DNA of 64,000 nucleotides from Paraburkholderia acidipaludis NBRC 101816 (GTDB taxonomy: Bacteria > Pseudomonadota > Gammaproteobacteria > Burkholderiales > Burkholderiaceae): positions 1 to 64,000 of the forward strand of contig NZ_BAXZ01000008.1 of the NCBI RefSeq assembly GCF_000684975.1, read 5' to 3'. Under the pieces are notes generated by a model. That model had not been told where the DNA came from. It saw only the letters and a list, made by a program, of their open reading frames with translations, and made no database searches. Both the position numbers and the translations under genes were made by a program. Below, one piece after another: positions 1 to 8,647 of this stretch (its first letter is position 1; each line of letters starts with the position of its first letter).

Positions 1-26
1 AAACCAGCAACAACCGCAAGTAAAAC

Positions 27-1106
27 TCAAATCGCAGCCACAACAGCCTCACCCACAGCGGCCGTATTGGCCGCCCCCCCCATATCGGGCGTCCGCGGCC
101 CCTCCACAAGCACCTTCTCGATCGCGCGCATGATCGCATCATGCGCGGCCTGATACTGCGCGTCGCCATTGCCGAGAAACTCGAGCATCATCGCGCCCGA
201 CCAGATCATCGCGATGGGATTGGCGATCTTCTTGCCGAAGATATCCGGCGCCGAGCCGTGCACGGGCTCGAACAGCGAAGGGAACTTGCGCTCCGGGTTC
301 AGGTTCGCCGAAGCCGCCAGGCCGATGGTCCCCGTACACGCCGGGCCGAGATCGGAGAGGATGTCGCCAAAGAGGTTCGAGGCCACCACCACGTCGAAGC
401 GGTCGGGCTGCAGCACGAAGCGCGCCGAAAGAATGTCGATGTGCTGCTTGTCCCACTTCACTTCGGGGTACCGCTCGCCCATCGCGGCCACGCGCTCGTC
501 CCAGTACGGCATGCTGATGGCGATGCCGTTCGACTTGGTCGCCGCCGTGAGCTTCTTGCGCGAGCGCTGGTTCGCCACCTCGAACGCGTATTTCAGGATA
601 CGGTCCACGCCGTGACGCGTGAATACGGACTCCTGAAGGACGAACTCGCGCTCCGTGCCCTCGAACATCTTGCCGCCCACCGAGCTGTATTCGCCCTCGG
701 TGTTCTCGCGCACGACGAGGAAGTCGATGTCGCCGGGTTTGCGGTTCGCGAGCGGACACGGCACGCCGGGCAAGAGGCGCACCGGGCGCAGGTTCACGTA
801 CTGGTCGAAGTCGCGGCGGAACTTGAGCAGCGAGCCCCACAGCGAGATGTGGTCGGGCACCTTGTCGGGCCAGCCCACCGCGCCGAAATAGATCGCGTCG
901 AACTGCGAGAGCGTCGCGAACCAGTCGTCGGGCATCATCTTGCCGTGTTCGAGGTAGTAGTCGCAGCTCGCCCAGTCGAAGTGAGCGAATTCCACCGAAA
1001 GGCCGAACTTCGCCGCGGCGGCCTGCACGACGCGCACGCCCTCGGGCATCACTTCCTGGCCGATCCCGTCGCCCGGAATGGCGGCGATCCTGTACGTCTT
1101 GCTCAT
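27..1106 (-). CDS. dmlA: Tartrate/D-malate dehydrogenase (decarboxylating), isocitrate/isopropylmalate dehydrogenase family
   Basis: A 359-residue NAD-dependent beta-decarboxylating dehydrogenase, expected to oxidise D-malate or tartrate in the cytosol. The N-terminus IAAIPGDGIGQEV is the family's nucleotide-binding start. FGAVGWPD, the substrate-loop arginines in LLKFRRDFDQYVNLRP, VVRENTEGEYS, the metal-binding SNLFGDILSDL and FEPVHGSAPDI are all present and read closely like E. coli DmlA/YeaU, and the length fits. I chose the ATG at 1106 because AAGGAGAACGAGAC lies directly upstream; the open frame runs 44 codons further but without family similarity. It is divergent from the beta-lactamase gene, with about 210 bp between them. 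Which substrate (tartrate or malate) cannot be told from sequence. No LysR regulator sits beside it, unlike many dmlA loci. Confidence 0.9.
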   Translation of the reverse strand: MSKTYRIAAIPGDGIGQEVMPEGVRVVQAAAAKFGLSVEFAHFDWASCDYYLEHGKMMPDDWFATLSQFDAIYFGAVGWPDKVPDHISLWGSLLKFRRDFDQYVNLRPVRLLPGVPCPLANRKPGDIDFLVVRENTEGEYSSVGGKMFEGTEREFVLQESVFTRHGVDRILKYAFEVANQRSRKKLTAATKSNGIAISMPYWDERVAAMGERYPEVKWDKQHIDILSARFVLQPDRFDVVVASNLFGDILSDLGPACTGTIGLAASANLNPERKFPSLFEPVHGSAPDIFGKKIANPIAMIWSGAMMLEFLGNGDAQYQAAHDAIMRAIEKVLVEGPRTPDMGGAANTAAVGEAVVAAI

Positions 1107-1317
1107 GTCTCGTTCTCCTTGGCTCGCGCAGATCGACATTGATCCGCGCCTCATGTCCGCCAGCATGCCTGAAAACGCGCCGGGGAAAAGCCGCCCCAGT
1201 GTGGAGCCATTCAACACGAAATGTGAATAATCGAGCAACGGGCGTGGCGGTCAGCGGCAGTGTGATCCCCTGTTCGCCAGCCGGAAGGCCGCTAGAATAG
1301 CCGCACCCGTCAATGGA

Positions 1318-2202
1318 TTGGACATTGTGCCCCTCTCTGCAACACGTCGGAAACTGACCGTCGGGCTCCCCCTGCTGCTCGGCATCGGCAGCGTGAGCCC
1401 TGCCGTGTTTGCCTCGGAACCTCCGCTCGCCGCCATCGAACGCCGCCACGGCGGTCGGCTAGGCGTATTCGCGATCGACACCGCATCGGGCCGAACGCTC
1501 GCCTGGCGAGCCGACGAACGCTTCCTCATGTGCAGCACGTTCAAGGGGCTGCTGGCCGCGCTGATACTCGCGCGCGTGGACGCCGGGCAGGAAAGCCTGG
1601 CGCGTCTCGTGCGCTACACCGAACAGGACCTCATCTTCACTTCGCCGGTGACCAAGGCGCACGTGGGCGAAGGCGCGATGACCGTCGGCGCGCTATGCCA
1701 GGCCGTTGTCGAAGTGAGCGACAACACGGCGGCCATTCTGCTGATGCGCAGCGCGGGCGGCCCGGCGGCATTGACGCGGTTCGCGCGCAGCATGGGCGAT
1801 ACGGTCACCCGCTTCGACCGCTACGAGCCCGACTCGAACCGGTACAGCGGCCTGCTCGACACCACGACGCCTCGGGCCATTACGCAATCCGCGCGAAGCC
1901 TGCTGCTGGGTGACGCGCTGAGCCTTCAATCGCGCCGGCAACTGGAAAACTGGATGATCGCGTGCAAGCCGGGGCTCAACCGGCTGCGCGCCGCGCTGCC
2001 CGCGGACTGGCTTGCGGGGGACCGGCCGGGAACCAGTGTCGAGAGAGAAACGAACGACTACGCGATCGTTCGGCCGCCGGGGCGCGGCCCGCTGCTCGTC
2101 GCGGCGTATTACGACGCACCGGGCCTCGCCATGGACCGTCGCGAGGCCGTGCTGCGCGAAGCCGGCAGCGTGTTCGTGCAATGGGCCACGGCAACGGCGT
2201 GA
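1318..2202 (+). CDS. Class A beta-lactamase with Tat-like signal and altered KTG box
   Basis: A 294-residue serine beta-lactamase that should hydrolyse beta-lactams in the periplasm. The N-terminus contains ATRRKLTV before a hydrophobic stretch ending near PAVFA, a plausible twin-arginine signal as in Burkholderia Pen enzymes. Catalytic motifs are STFK (73-76, preceded by MC), SDN (134-136) and the omega-loop EPDSN (170-174), which keeps the E166 and N170 equivalents but has Ser for the usual Leu. The conserved KTG box is replaced by RPG (236-238, in GDRPGT). Lys-to-Arg occurs in carbenicillinases; Thr-to-Pro at the second position is unusual. The start is TTG 1318, or GTG 1327 three codons later; neither has a clear Shine-Dalgarno site. 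Activity is therefore uncertain although the fold call is firm. Confidence 0.88.
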   Translation: MDIVPLSATRRKLTVGLPLLLGIGSVSPAVFASEPPLAAIERRHGGRLGVFAIDTASGRTLAWRADERFLMCSTFKGLLAALILARVDAGQESLARLVRYTEQDLIFTSPVTKAHVGEGAMTVGALCQAVVEVSDNTAAILLMRSAGGPAALTRFARSMGDTVTRFDRYEPDSNRYSGLLDTTTPRAITQSARSLLLGDALSLQSRRQLENWMIACKPGLNRLRAALPADWLAGDRPGTSVERETNDYAIVRPPGRGPLLVAAYYDAPGLAMDRREAVLREAGSVFVQWATATA

Positions 2203-2321
2203 TGCGTAAAAGGCGACACATGAGCCCCACGGCAAAAACGGCCGAACTCCCGTAAACTAACGGTCTCAACTCGCGCGCCGCGCGCGCCTTAACGCAACCA
2301 CGCCCAACCCCGGTGCTGCAC

Positions 2322-2831
2322 ATGTTTTCGCTTTCCGACACGCTTCCCGCCGAAAAATCCTCCCTCTACGCCACGCTGGCCGCCCAGGCGCGCGCGTTGA
2401 TCGAGGGTGAATCCGACCGCATCGCCAACGCGGCGAACTTCTCCTCGCTCGTGTTCAACTCGCTCGAAGGCCTGAACTGGGCCGGCTTCTACTTCTTCGA
2501 CGGCCACGAGCTCGTTGTCGGCCCGTTTCAGGGCAAGCCCGCTTGCGTGCGAATCGGCCTCGGCAAGGGTGTCTGTGGCGCGGCCGCGCAATCGCGCGAG
2601 ACCCAGGTGGTCCGCGACGTGCACGCGTTTCCCGGCCACATTGCCTGCGATTCCGCCTCGCAATCGGAAATCGTCGTGCCGCTCGTCGCTTCCGACGGCA
2701 CGCTGATCGGCGTCTGGGACGTGGATAGCCCGCACCTTGCCCGCTTCGACGACGAAGACGCGAAAGGCATGGAAGCGCTGTGCCGGGCCTTCGTGGAGTT
2801 CGGCTGGAAACCAGCGGCGCGCAAGGACTGA
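2322..2831 (+). CDS. msrC: Free methionine-(R)-sulfoxide reductase, GAF domain (fRMsr)
   Basis: A 169-residue single GAF-domain enzyme that reduces free methionine-R-sulfoxide in the cytosol, regenerating methionine after oxidative damage. The family signature is clear: LNWAGFYF, then GPFQGKPACVRI, GKGVCGAAAQ and HIACDSASQSEIVVP, which carry the three conserved cysteines used for catalysis and thiol exchange, followed by GVWDVDSP. Length matches E. coli YebR (about 165). The ATG at 2322 begins MFSLSDTLP; a GTG three codons upstream (2313) is an alternative, and neither has an obvious ribosome-binding site. It lies about 110 bp after the beta-lactamase gene in the same direction and converges on the LysR gene. 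Confidence 0.9.
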   Translation: MFSLSDTLPAEKSSLYATLAAQARALIEGESDRIANAANFSSLVFNSLEGLNWAGFYFFDGHELVVGPFQGKPACVRIGLGKGVCGAAAQSRETQVVRDVHAFPGHIACDSASQSEIVVPLVASDGTLIGVWDVDSPHLARFDDEDAKGMEALCRAFVEFGWKPAARKD

Positions 2832-2915
2832 ACCGAATAGCAGCAGAACGCGGACCGCGCGATCATTCCCGGTCCGCACGTCCCAGGGCAGTCAAGCCAC
2901 GCCCATCGATCAGGA

Positions 2916-3830
2916 CTACGACACGTCAGCTTCTGCCTGGTCACGAAGAAATTCGACGAATGCCCGCAGCGGCGCCGGAAGGTGCCTGCGCCCCGGATAA
3001 TAGAGAAACGGTCCGGAAAACGCCGGCCACCACGGTTCGAGTATCGGCTCCAGCGCGCCGCTGTCCAGATGCGGCCGCAGCATGCCTTCGAAAATGTGCA
3101 CGACGCCCGCGCCCGCCAGCGCCATGCTGATCGTCAGATCGACGGCGGCGCCGGGCCTCACCACGAGCGGACCGGGCGGGTCGAGGCGCACGACTTCGCC
3201 GTCGCGCTCGAACTGCCAGACCGCCATTGCGCCGCCGGAAAACTGCCCGCGCAGACACGCATGTTCGAGCAGCTCGCGCGGATGCGTGGGGCGGCCCCGC
3301 AGATCCAGATAAGCAGGCGCCGCGGCCGTCGCGAAGCGTTGCACGCGCGGGCCGATCGGCAGCGCGATCATGTCCTGCTCGAGGCGTTCGTCGTAGCGGA
3401 TACCCGCATCGCACCCAATCTCGAGCACGTCGACGAAACCATCCTCCACCACCACTTCCACGCGGATCTCCGGGTACGCTTTATGGAACGGCGCGAGAAC
3501 CGCGGGCAGGATGATGCGCGCGGCGCTGGACGGCACATTGAGCCGCAAGGTGCCAACCGGCCGCTCGCGGAATCCGTTCAGCACGTCCAGCGCCGCCTCC
3601 ATTTCGCTGAAAAGCGGCGCGAGCCGCTCCAGCAGGCGCTGCCCCGCCTCGGTGGGCGCGACACTGCGCGTGGTGCGGTTCAGAAGCCGCAAGCCAAGCT
3701 TCGCTTCGAGCCGGCGCACGGCAATGCTGAGGCTGGACGCCGAAACGCCGGCCACGCGCGCCGCGTCGCGGAAACCGCCCGCCCGCGCCACCGAAACAAA
3801 GGCGGCCAGATCATTCATCTCCGGAGACAT
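2916..3830 (-). CDS. LysR-family transcriptional regulator (divergent to aldo/keto reductase)
   Basis: A 304-residue LysR regulator with an N-terminal winged helix-turn-helix (about residues 8-65; AGGFRDAARVAGVSASSLSIA is followed by RLEAKLGLRLLNRTTRS) and a C-terminal substrate-binding effector domain. It belongs to the common group next to oxidoreductases. AAGGTGAACG precedes the ATG at 3830; a second ATG four codons in is too close to its own purine stretch. It is divergent from the aldo/keto reductase gene at 3935, with about 100 bp shared promoter space, so it probably controls that gene. The effector is unknown. Confidence 0.92.
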   Translation of the reverse strand: MSPEMNDLAAFVSVARAGGFRDAARVAGVSASSLSIAVRRLEAKLGLRLLNRTTRSVAPTEAGQRLLERLAPLFSEMEAALDVLNGFRERPVGTLRLNVPSSAARIILPAVLAPFHKAYPEIRVEVVVEDGFVDVLEIGCDAGIRYDERLEQDMIALPIGPRVQRFATAAAPAYLDLRGRPTHPRELLEHACLRGQFSGGAMAVWQFERDGEVVRLDPPGPLVVRPGAAVDLTISMALAGAGVVHIFEGMLRPHLDSGALEPILEPWWPAFSGPFLYYPGRRHLPAPLRAFVEFLRDQAEADVS

Positions 3831-3934
3831 CGTTCACCTTTTTGAACAGCCCGTGCACATTGGCATGGATTATCCAACAACGTGAAGCTTGCCATACTGC
3901 GTGCGTCCCCGTTCCGCCTTCAAGGAGAAACACC

Positions 3935-4810
3935 ATGACCACGACCCAGCTCACCTGGCCGCTCGCCGGCCGCACCGTCAACCGCATGGGCTACGGCGCG
4001 ATGCAGCTTGCCGGCCCCGGCGTTTTCGGGCCACCCAAGGATCGCGCTACGGCGCTGGCCGTGCTGCGCGAGGCGCTGGCGCTGGGCGTCAATCACATCG
4101 ATACGAGCGACTTTTACGGCCCGCACGTCACGAATCAGCTGATCCGCGAAGCGCTGCATCCGTATCAGGACGACCTCGTGATCGTCACCAAGGTGGGCGC
4201 CGTGCGCGACAGCCAGGGCGCCTGGCTGCCCGCGCTCGAGCCCGCCGACATCGAACGCTCGGTGCACGACAATCTGCGCAATCTGGGTCTCGACGCGCTC
4301 GACGTGGTGAACCTGCGCGTCATGGGCGACATTCACGCGCCGAGCGAAGGCTCGATCGAGCGGCAGGTCGCCGCGCTTGCGGCGCTGAGAGAAAAGGGAC
4401 TCGTGCGCCACGTCGGCCTGAGCAACGTGACGGCGGCGCAGGTGGCCGAAGCGCAGCGCATCGTGCCCGTTGTCTGCGTGCAGAATCATTACAACCTCGT
4501 TCACCGCGCCGACGATGCATGGATCGACGATCTCGGCCGCCAAGGCATCGCCTACGTACCGTTCTTCCCGTTAGGCGGCTTCACGCCGATCCAGTCGGAT
4601 GCGCTCGACCGCATTGCGCGATCGGTTGGCGCGACGCCGATGACGGTTGCACTGGCCTGGCTCCTGCATCGCGCGCCCAATGTTCTGCTGATTCCGGGGA
4701 CGTCCTCGCTCGCCCATCTGCGCGAGAACATGCAGGCTGCCCTCCTGCCTCTCTCCGATGTCGCGCTCGCCGAACTCGACGCCATTGGCGGACGAGCCGC
4801 CACGTATTGA
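3935..4810 (+). CDS. Aldo/keto reductase, YdbC-like
   Basis: A 291-residue TIM-barrel NADPH-dependent oxidoreductase. The catalytic Asp and Tyr are seen in NHIDTSDFYGP and the Lys in IVTKVG. The usual active-site His position (in a DLYxxH-like strand) reads DVVNLRVMGD, so His is replaced, as in E. coli YdbC-type members. The cofactor region near the end has LLIPGTSSLAHLREN. ATG 3935 is chosen because AAGGAGAAACACC precedes it; the 31 upstream codons in frame lie in the LysR promoter region. It is divergently paired with the LysR gene. Substrate unknown; YdbC-type enzymes act on pyridoxal in vitro. Confidence 0.9.
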   Translation: MTTTQLTWPLAGRTVNRMGYGAMQLAGPGVFGPPKDRATALAVLREALALGVNHIDTSDFYGPHVTNQLIREALHPYQDDLVIVTKVGAVRDSQGAWLPALEPADIERSVHDNLRNLGLDALDVVNLRVMGDIHAPSEGSIERQVAALAALREKGLVRHVGLSNVTAAQVAEAQRIVPVVCVQNHYNLVHRADDAWIDDLGRQGIAYVPFFPLGGFTPIQSDALDRIARSVGATPMTVALAWLLHRAPNVLLIPGTSSLAHLRENMQAALLPLSDVALAELDAIGGRAATY

Positions 4811-4904
4811 GCCTGAATGCCGGCAAGAACCTGCGTAGACACGCCGGATCGCCGCACGCCGATTGAGCGAGCTTCCGCCCAATCGGCGCTTCACTCAACT
4901 ACGC

Positions 4905-6575
4905 TCAGAACGGCTGGCCGAAGAACCCGCCCGGCGCGAGCTGCACCCCGCGCAACACTTCGCCGAAGCCGGCGGTGCGCAGCGTGACGAAGTGCTCCTG
5001 CGAGGTGCCGGACACCGACGTATTGCTCAGCACATCACGAATGGCGACGAGGCGGTTCGGGTCCGCGCCCGTGTCGCCGTTGCCGCTGGTTGTCGAGGTG
5101 ATCGCCCAGATCGTGACCGTGCCGTCACCGTCCACATGCCCCGTCAGGTTACGCAGGCCATCCGTGGCGGGCGCCCAGGGCAGACCCGTCGCGCTGTTCT
5201 GGCCGGTCGGATAGCCCGGCACCGTGTACGCCACGCCAAGATCCAGACCGTTCTGCAGCGTATACGCGAGCTTCCACGACTTCGAGCTCGCGTTGTACAC
5301 CCACTTCTGCAGGCCCGCGGTGGTTTGCGCCTTGGCGTGCGTATAGAGATCGGCGCCGCCCGCATAACCGTCGCCTTCGTCGGCAACATAGAGCGTGTTC
5401 GCATTGGCGAACCAGACGCCGAACGGATACGCAAGCGTCGTCGCCGTCTTGTTTGGCGTGGACGGGAAGCCCGAGAGAATACACACGTTGTTCGGCAGGC
5501 CGCTCGACTGCACCGTTGCCGGGTTGTAGGCAAGCGGCGTGGTCGGCAGCTTCGCGCCTGCCACCGGTACGCCCACGCCCGACGGGCACGCCTTGCCCGT
5601 CGTATCGACGAAGTACACCGTGTTCACGCCGTTGCCGCCGCTGCCCTTCGTGAAGTACACGACGTTGTTGTACACGGTCAGGCCGCGGAAGTTGTCGTCC
5701 TTGCCCACCTTGTCGGCCTTCGCGCCAAGTTCCGTAACCGAGAAGCTCGCCAGCGGCGCCGGCGTGGACGGCGACTGTTGCGCCTCGTGCTGGTTCGTCG
5801 GCTCGATGAATTGCGAACCCGCGCCGAGAATCACGTTCGTCGGCTGCGGATTCGAACCGTTGCCCGCGTTGCCGACCGTGTAGTAGAAGCCCTGGCCGTT
5901 GCCGTTGCTGTTGTTCAGAATCGCGGCGCGGCCGTTGTTGCCGCTGTAGGCGTTCGTTTCGGTGAACGTGAAATGCCCTTCGCGGTCGAGCCGCGCGACG
6001 GCGCGATAGAACGTCTGGCCGTCCGGATTCGTCGGATCGTTCGCACCCGGCGTGTTCGCGTTCGACACGTCGATCGCGTTGACCGGCGCGACGTAGCCCA
6101 TGAACGTCAGATAACGTCCGTCACTCGAAACATTGAGTGCAAGTTCGGACTTCGAACTGAAGCTCGTGACCAGTTGATCGCCGCCCTGGGCCGGATGCAG
6201 ATTGTTCGGCACTTCCAGCGTGCCGATAACCTGACCGCCGGGCGTGATGGTGTCGAGGAAGATGCGCGCCGTGACGCCGAAGCTCCCATCGTAGAGCGCG
6301 TTGTTCCAGACGTAAGGATACGTTCCGTCATTCGTCGCGCCGTTGCCGGTCGAGCAGCCGGCCTGCGTGTTCTGGCAGTTGGGCGGCAGGACTTCGCCGG
6401 TCTGCACGTTGCTCGACAGATTGTCGTACACGCTGCGGCTCACCACCAGCAGACCGGGGCCGCCGAAGAACGGGCCCGGCACCTGGGCAAACACACCGGT
6501 ACTGGCAAGAGCAAGGGTAAGAAGGGATGCGCGAGCTGCGCAACGGGGAAGAAAGCGGGGGGATGAGATGGCCAT
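4905..6575 (-). CDS. Large secreted protein of unknown function, probably beta-propeller-like
   Basis: A 556-residue exported protein. The first 30 residues (SPRFLPRCAARASLLTLALA then STGVFAQ) are a Sec signal peptide with likely cleavage after FAQ or just before it. The mature part is Gly/Asn/Thr-rich and contains repeated strand-loop patterns ending in readouts such as LTVYNNVVYFTKG, VYFVDTTG, NTLYVADEGDG and WAITSTTSGNGD, which resemble blades of a propeller or NHL/YVTN-type repeat. There are a few paired cysteines (NCQNTQAGC, ACPSG, NVCILSG), fitting a periplasmic or secreted location. ATG 6575 has GGAGACGTTACAG upstream. No enzyme motif was recognised. It stands alone; the downstream gene converges. 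Confidence 0.75.
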   Translation of the reverse strand: MAISSPRFLPRCAARASLLTLALASTGVFAQVPGPFFGGPGLLVVSRSVYDNLSSNVQTGEVLPPNCQNTQAGCSTGNGATNDGTYPYVWNNALYDGSFGVTARIFLDTITPGGQVIGTLEVPNNLHPAQGGDQLVTSFSSKSELALNVSSDGRYLTFMGYVAPVNAIDVSNANTPGANDPTNPDGQTFYRAVARLDREGHFTFTETNAYSGNNGRAAILNNSNGNGQGFYYTVGNAGNGSNPQPTNVILGAGSQFIEPTNQHEAQQSPSTPAPLASFSVTELGAKADKVGKDDNFRGLTVYNNVVYFTKGSGGNGVNTVYFVDTTGKACPSGVGVPVAGAKLPTTPLAYNPATVQSSGLPNNVCILSGFPSTPNKTATTLAYPFGVWFANANTLYVADEGDGYAGGADLYTHAKAQTTAGLQKWVYNASSKSWKLAYTLQNGLDLGVAYTVPGYPTGQNSATGLPWAPATDGLRNLTGHVDGDGTVTIWAITSTTSGNGDTGADPNRLVAIRDVLSNTSVSGTSQEHFVTLRTAGFGEVLRGVQLAPGGFFGQPF

Positions 6576-6799
6576 CTGTAACGTCTCCGTAAAGGACTTG
6601 AGAACATCTTGTTCGGACGAACGGGAGGTCAATCGACGTTACGGTAACGGCACAGCGTGAAAGTTTCGTTGCGGTCGTGTAAGGATTCGATAATGGTGTT
6701 AGGAAAGCTTGAATCGGCAACTCGATGATCAGGATGCCTTATTTAAAATCGCGGTCCTTTGGCTGGCGATTCGAGCGGTGCCAATCCGGTGCCGCAAAA

Positions 6800-6830
6800 A
6801 ACAAGCCGCGGTCGAAGACCGCGGCTTGTT
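6800..6830 (-). terminator. Rho-independent terminator for the 75-residue gene
   Basis: A perfect 14-bp inverted repeat (AACAAGCCGCGGTC, loop GAA, GACCGCGGCTTGTT) is followed on the minus strand by TTTTTTGCGG. It lies 74 bp after the stop of the small minus-strand gene. The plus side has a shorter T run, so it might act in both directions. The rest of 6576-6903 holds no gene that I can support. Confidence 0.8.
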
Positions 6831-6903
6831 TTCAAACTTCACCAATCAGTGTGTGCGCTACCGGCCGTCCCGTCGCCCCCCGGCTCGAGCTGGCCGTCCG
6901 AAA

Positions 6904-7131
6904 TCACGTCTGCGCATCGGAACCATCAGCCTGCTGGGCGCTGTCGTCCGCCGGCTGTTGCTCCTCTTCCTTCTTCTTTTCGACCATCGACTCCAGCGCA
7001 CCCGCGCCTTCAAAGCCCGCCACGGCCGCCGCGGCCTTCGTCAGGAAACCCGCATCCGAATCGACTTTCTCCGTCGCCTCCACGGCGGCTACCGCGCCGG
7101 CAACCTTACCCACTTCGTCCAGAATGCCCAT
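6904..7131 (-). CDS. Small acidic hypothetical protein
   Basis: A 75-residue protein starting MGILDEVGKV at an ATG with a strong GTGGAGGATCGT site directly upstream. It has an Ala/Gly-rich helical half (VAGAVAAVEATEK, then LTKAAAAVAGFEGAGALES) and a strongly charged, Gln/Asp-rich tail (MVEKKKEEEQQPADD onward). There is no signal peptide and no cysteine. The family is not recognised and no function is offered. It is a single-gene unit with its own terminator at 6800-6830. Confidence 0.6.
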   Translation of the reverse strand: MGILDEVGKVAGAVAAVEATEKVDSDAGFLTKAAAAVAGFEGAGALESMVEKKKEEEQQPADDSAQQADGSDAQT

Positions 7132-7305
7132 ACGATCCTCCACTTGAATGACTGCCTCGATTCGCCGACGCACCCGCACGCTATCGTGCCGGCCGCCACC
7201 CTTCGCACGCCTTCGCTTAACGCGCATGAGCGTCCATTCTGGGCGTCCTGAACGCGCGCATCAATCACAATTCACACAACGTGACAATATTTAACTATTG
7301 AAATG

Positions 7306-7334
7306 TTGCGACGCGTCAATCATCGGACTAGACT
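7306..7334 (+). promoter_or_regulatory. Candidate sigma-70 promoter of a small transcript
   Basis: TTGCGA (7306-7311) and TAGACT (7329-7334) are separated by exactly 17 bp. Transcription would begin near 7341, just upstream of two hairpins and a T run. The surrounding DNA is AT-rich relative to the window. Confidence 0.45.
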
Positions 7335-7340
7335 GGTCTC

Positions 7341-7400
7341 TGTCTCCTCCATGTCTCCACTGACATGGTTCAAGGCCCGCCCCGCAGCGGGCTTTTTTTT
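7341..7400 (+). ncRNA. Candidate small RNA, about 55-60 nt, with two hairpins
   Basis: Downstream of the promoter-like pair at 7306-7334 comes a perfect 7-bp hairpin (CCATGTC, loop TCCACT, GACATGG; 7349-7368). A terminator hairpin follows (GCCCGC, loop CCCGCA, GCGGGC; 7375-7392) with eight or more T residues. Nothing longer than a few codons is open in this unit, so a non-coding transcript is the simplest reading. It could instead be a terminated leader of the Rieske operon, which starts 170 bp further on, or simply the end of a longer plus-strand transcript. No known RNA family was recognised. Confidence 0.42.
7375..7400 (+). terminator. Rho-independent terminator of the candidate small RNA
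   Basis: A 6-bp G/C-only stem with a six-base loop is followed by a long uninterrupted T run (from 7393). There is no protein gene on the plus strand upstream of it within this intergenic region. Confidence 0.75.
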
Positions 7401-7569
7401 CGTCGAGCGGCGCAGCAACGCGGGAAGACCATGCCTGTCCTTACATAGACTACATGACCGGTAAGGGATGGGATGAGCGCTCGCATCTGAATATCGTTGT
7501 GCACACACGGCGAGGTCGAAGCCATCGGCCAGGCCGCCGTGATGCACTCACACGATTCAGGAGACGCGC

Positions 7570-8625
7570 ATGACTCAACCTCAGGTGATCACGCTGACCC
7601 GCCCAGGGTCGCCTGCCACGCCCCGCAACTGCACCTTCGACTCCCGCGACTGGGAGATTCTGAGCCGCTACTGGCATCCCGTCGCCTTTGCGCACGACGT
7701 GGCTGAAAAGCCGCTGGGCGTCACGCTGCTCGACGAGCCGCTCGTCCTGTTTCGTTCAGGAGAACGGATTGTGGCGGCACGCGATGTTTGCCCCCATCGC
7801 GGCGCGCCGTTGAGCCGGGGGTGGGTCGACAATGGCAATCTCGTTTGCCCGTATCACGGTCTGGCGTACGGAGCGAGCGGCAAATGCAGCCATATTCCCT
7901 CGCAGCCCGAAGGCCCGATTCCTGAACGGCTCTGCCTCACCACGTACGCGGCGCAGGAAGCCTATGGCCTCGTGTGGGTGTCGCTTGGCGGCGGCGAACT
8001 GCCGTTGCCCGATTTCCCGGCGTGGAACACGGAGGGGTATCAGCAGATCCTCCCGCCCTCGATCGATATTCGCGCCTCGGCGGGACGGCAGACGGAAGGC
8101 TTCATCGACGTCGCGCATTTCGCCTGGATCCATCACGACAGCTTCGCAGACCGAAGGAATCCCGTGGTCCCGCAATACTCGGTAGAGCGGCGGCCCAACG
8201 GCCTGCGCGCCGAGTACGCCAGCACGGTGAGCAATTTTCCGAAGTCGATGCAGCATCGCGCGCCGGAAGGTTTCCTGTGGCGCCGCGTATTCGAAGTGGA
8301 CGTGCCGTTCTTCGCGAGGCTCACGGTCCACTTCCCCGAAAACGGACGACTGGCGCTTCTCAACGCCGCCAGCCCGGTTTCGGCACGCCTCACGCGTCTC
8401 TTCGTGCCGATCGCCCGCAATTTCGACAAGGATCTGCCGCTCGACGACGTCTACGCGTTCAACCGCCAGGTGTTCGAGGAGGATCGGGCGATCGTCGAAC
8501 TGCAGTGCCCCGAGGATCTGCCGATCGACCGCGCTCAGGAAGCGCCGATCCTCGCGGACCGTTCCTCGGGTGCCTACCGCCGCGCGCTCGCGGAGATCGG
8601 GCTCGGTCAATCGTATGTCTGGTGA
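7570..8625 (+). CDS. Rieske non-haem iron oxygenase, VanA-like alpha subunit
   Basis: A 351-residue oxygenase expected to activate O2 for hydroxylation or demethylation of an aromatic or similar small molecule. The N-terminal Rieske [2Fe-2S] centre is CPHRGAPLSRG...CPYHG (about residues 74-98). The C-terminal domain holds the mononuclear iron ligands in DVAHFAWIHHD. Size and layout match the two-component vanillate-demethylase type. CAGGAGACGCGC precedes the ATG. The next two genes encode a rubredoxin and its reductase rather than the ferredoxin-type reductase usually found with this family, suggesting an unusual electron supply. Substrate unknown. Confidence 0.92.
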   Translation: MTQPQVITLTRPGSPATPRNCTFDSRDWEILSRYWHPVAFAHDVAEKPLGVTLLDEPLVLFRSGERIVAARDVCPHRGAPLSRGWVDNGNLVCPYHGLAYGASGKCSHIPSQPEGPIPERLCLTTYAAQEAYGLVWVSLGGGELPLPDFPAWNTEGYQQILPPSIDIRASAGRQTEGFIDVAHFAWIHHDSFADRRNPVVPQYSVERRPNGLRAEYASTVSNFPKSMQHRAPEGFLWRRVFEVDVPFFARLTVHFPENGRLALLNAASPVSARLTRLFVPIARNFDKDLPLDDVYAFNRQVFEEDRAIVELQCPEDLPIDRAQEAPILADRSSGAYRRALAEIGLGQSYVW

Positions 8626-8647
8626 TGCGGGCCGGAGAGGAAACGCG

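Noticed and set aside
5840..5860. GGATTCGAACC resembling a tRNA T-arm
   Set aside because: It lies inside the secreted-protein gene and no acceptor, D or anticodon arms can be folded around it.
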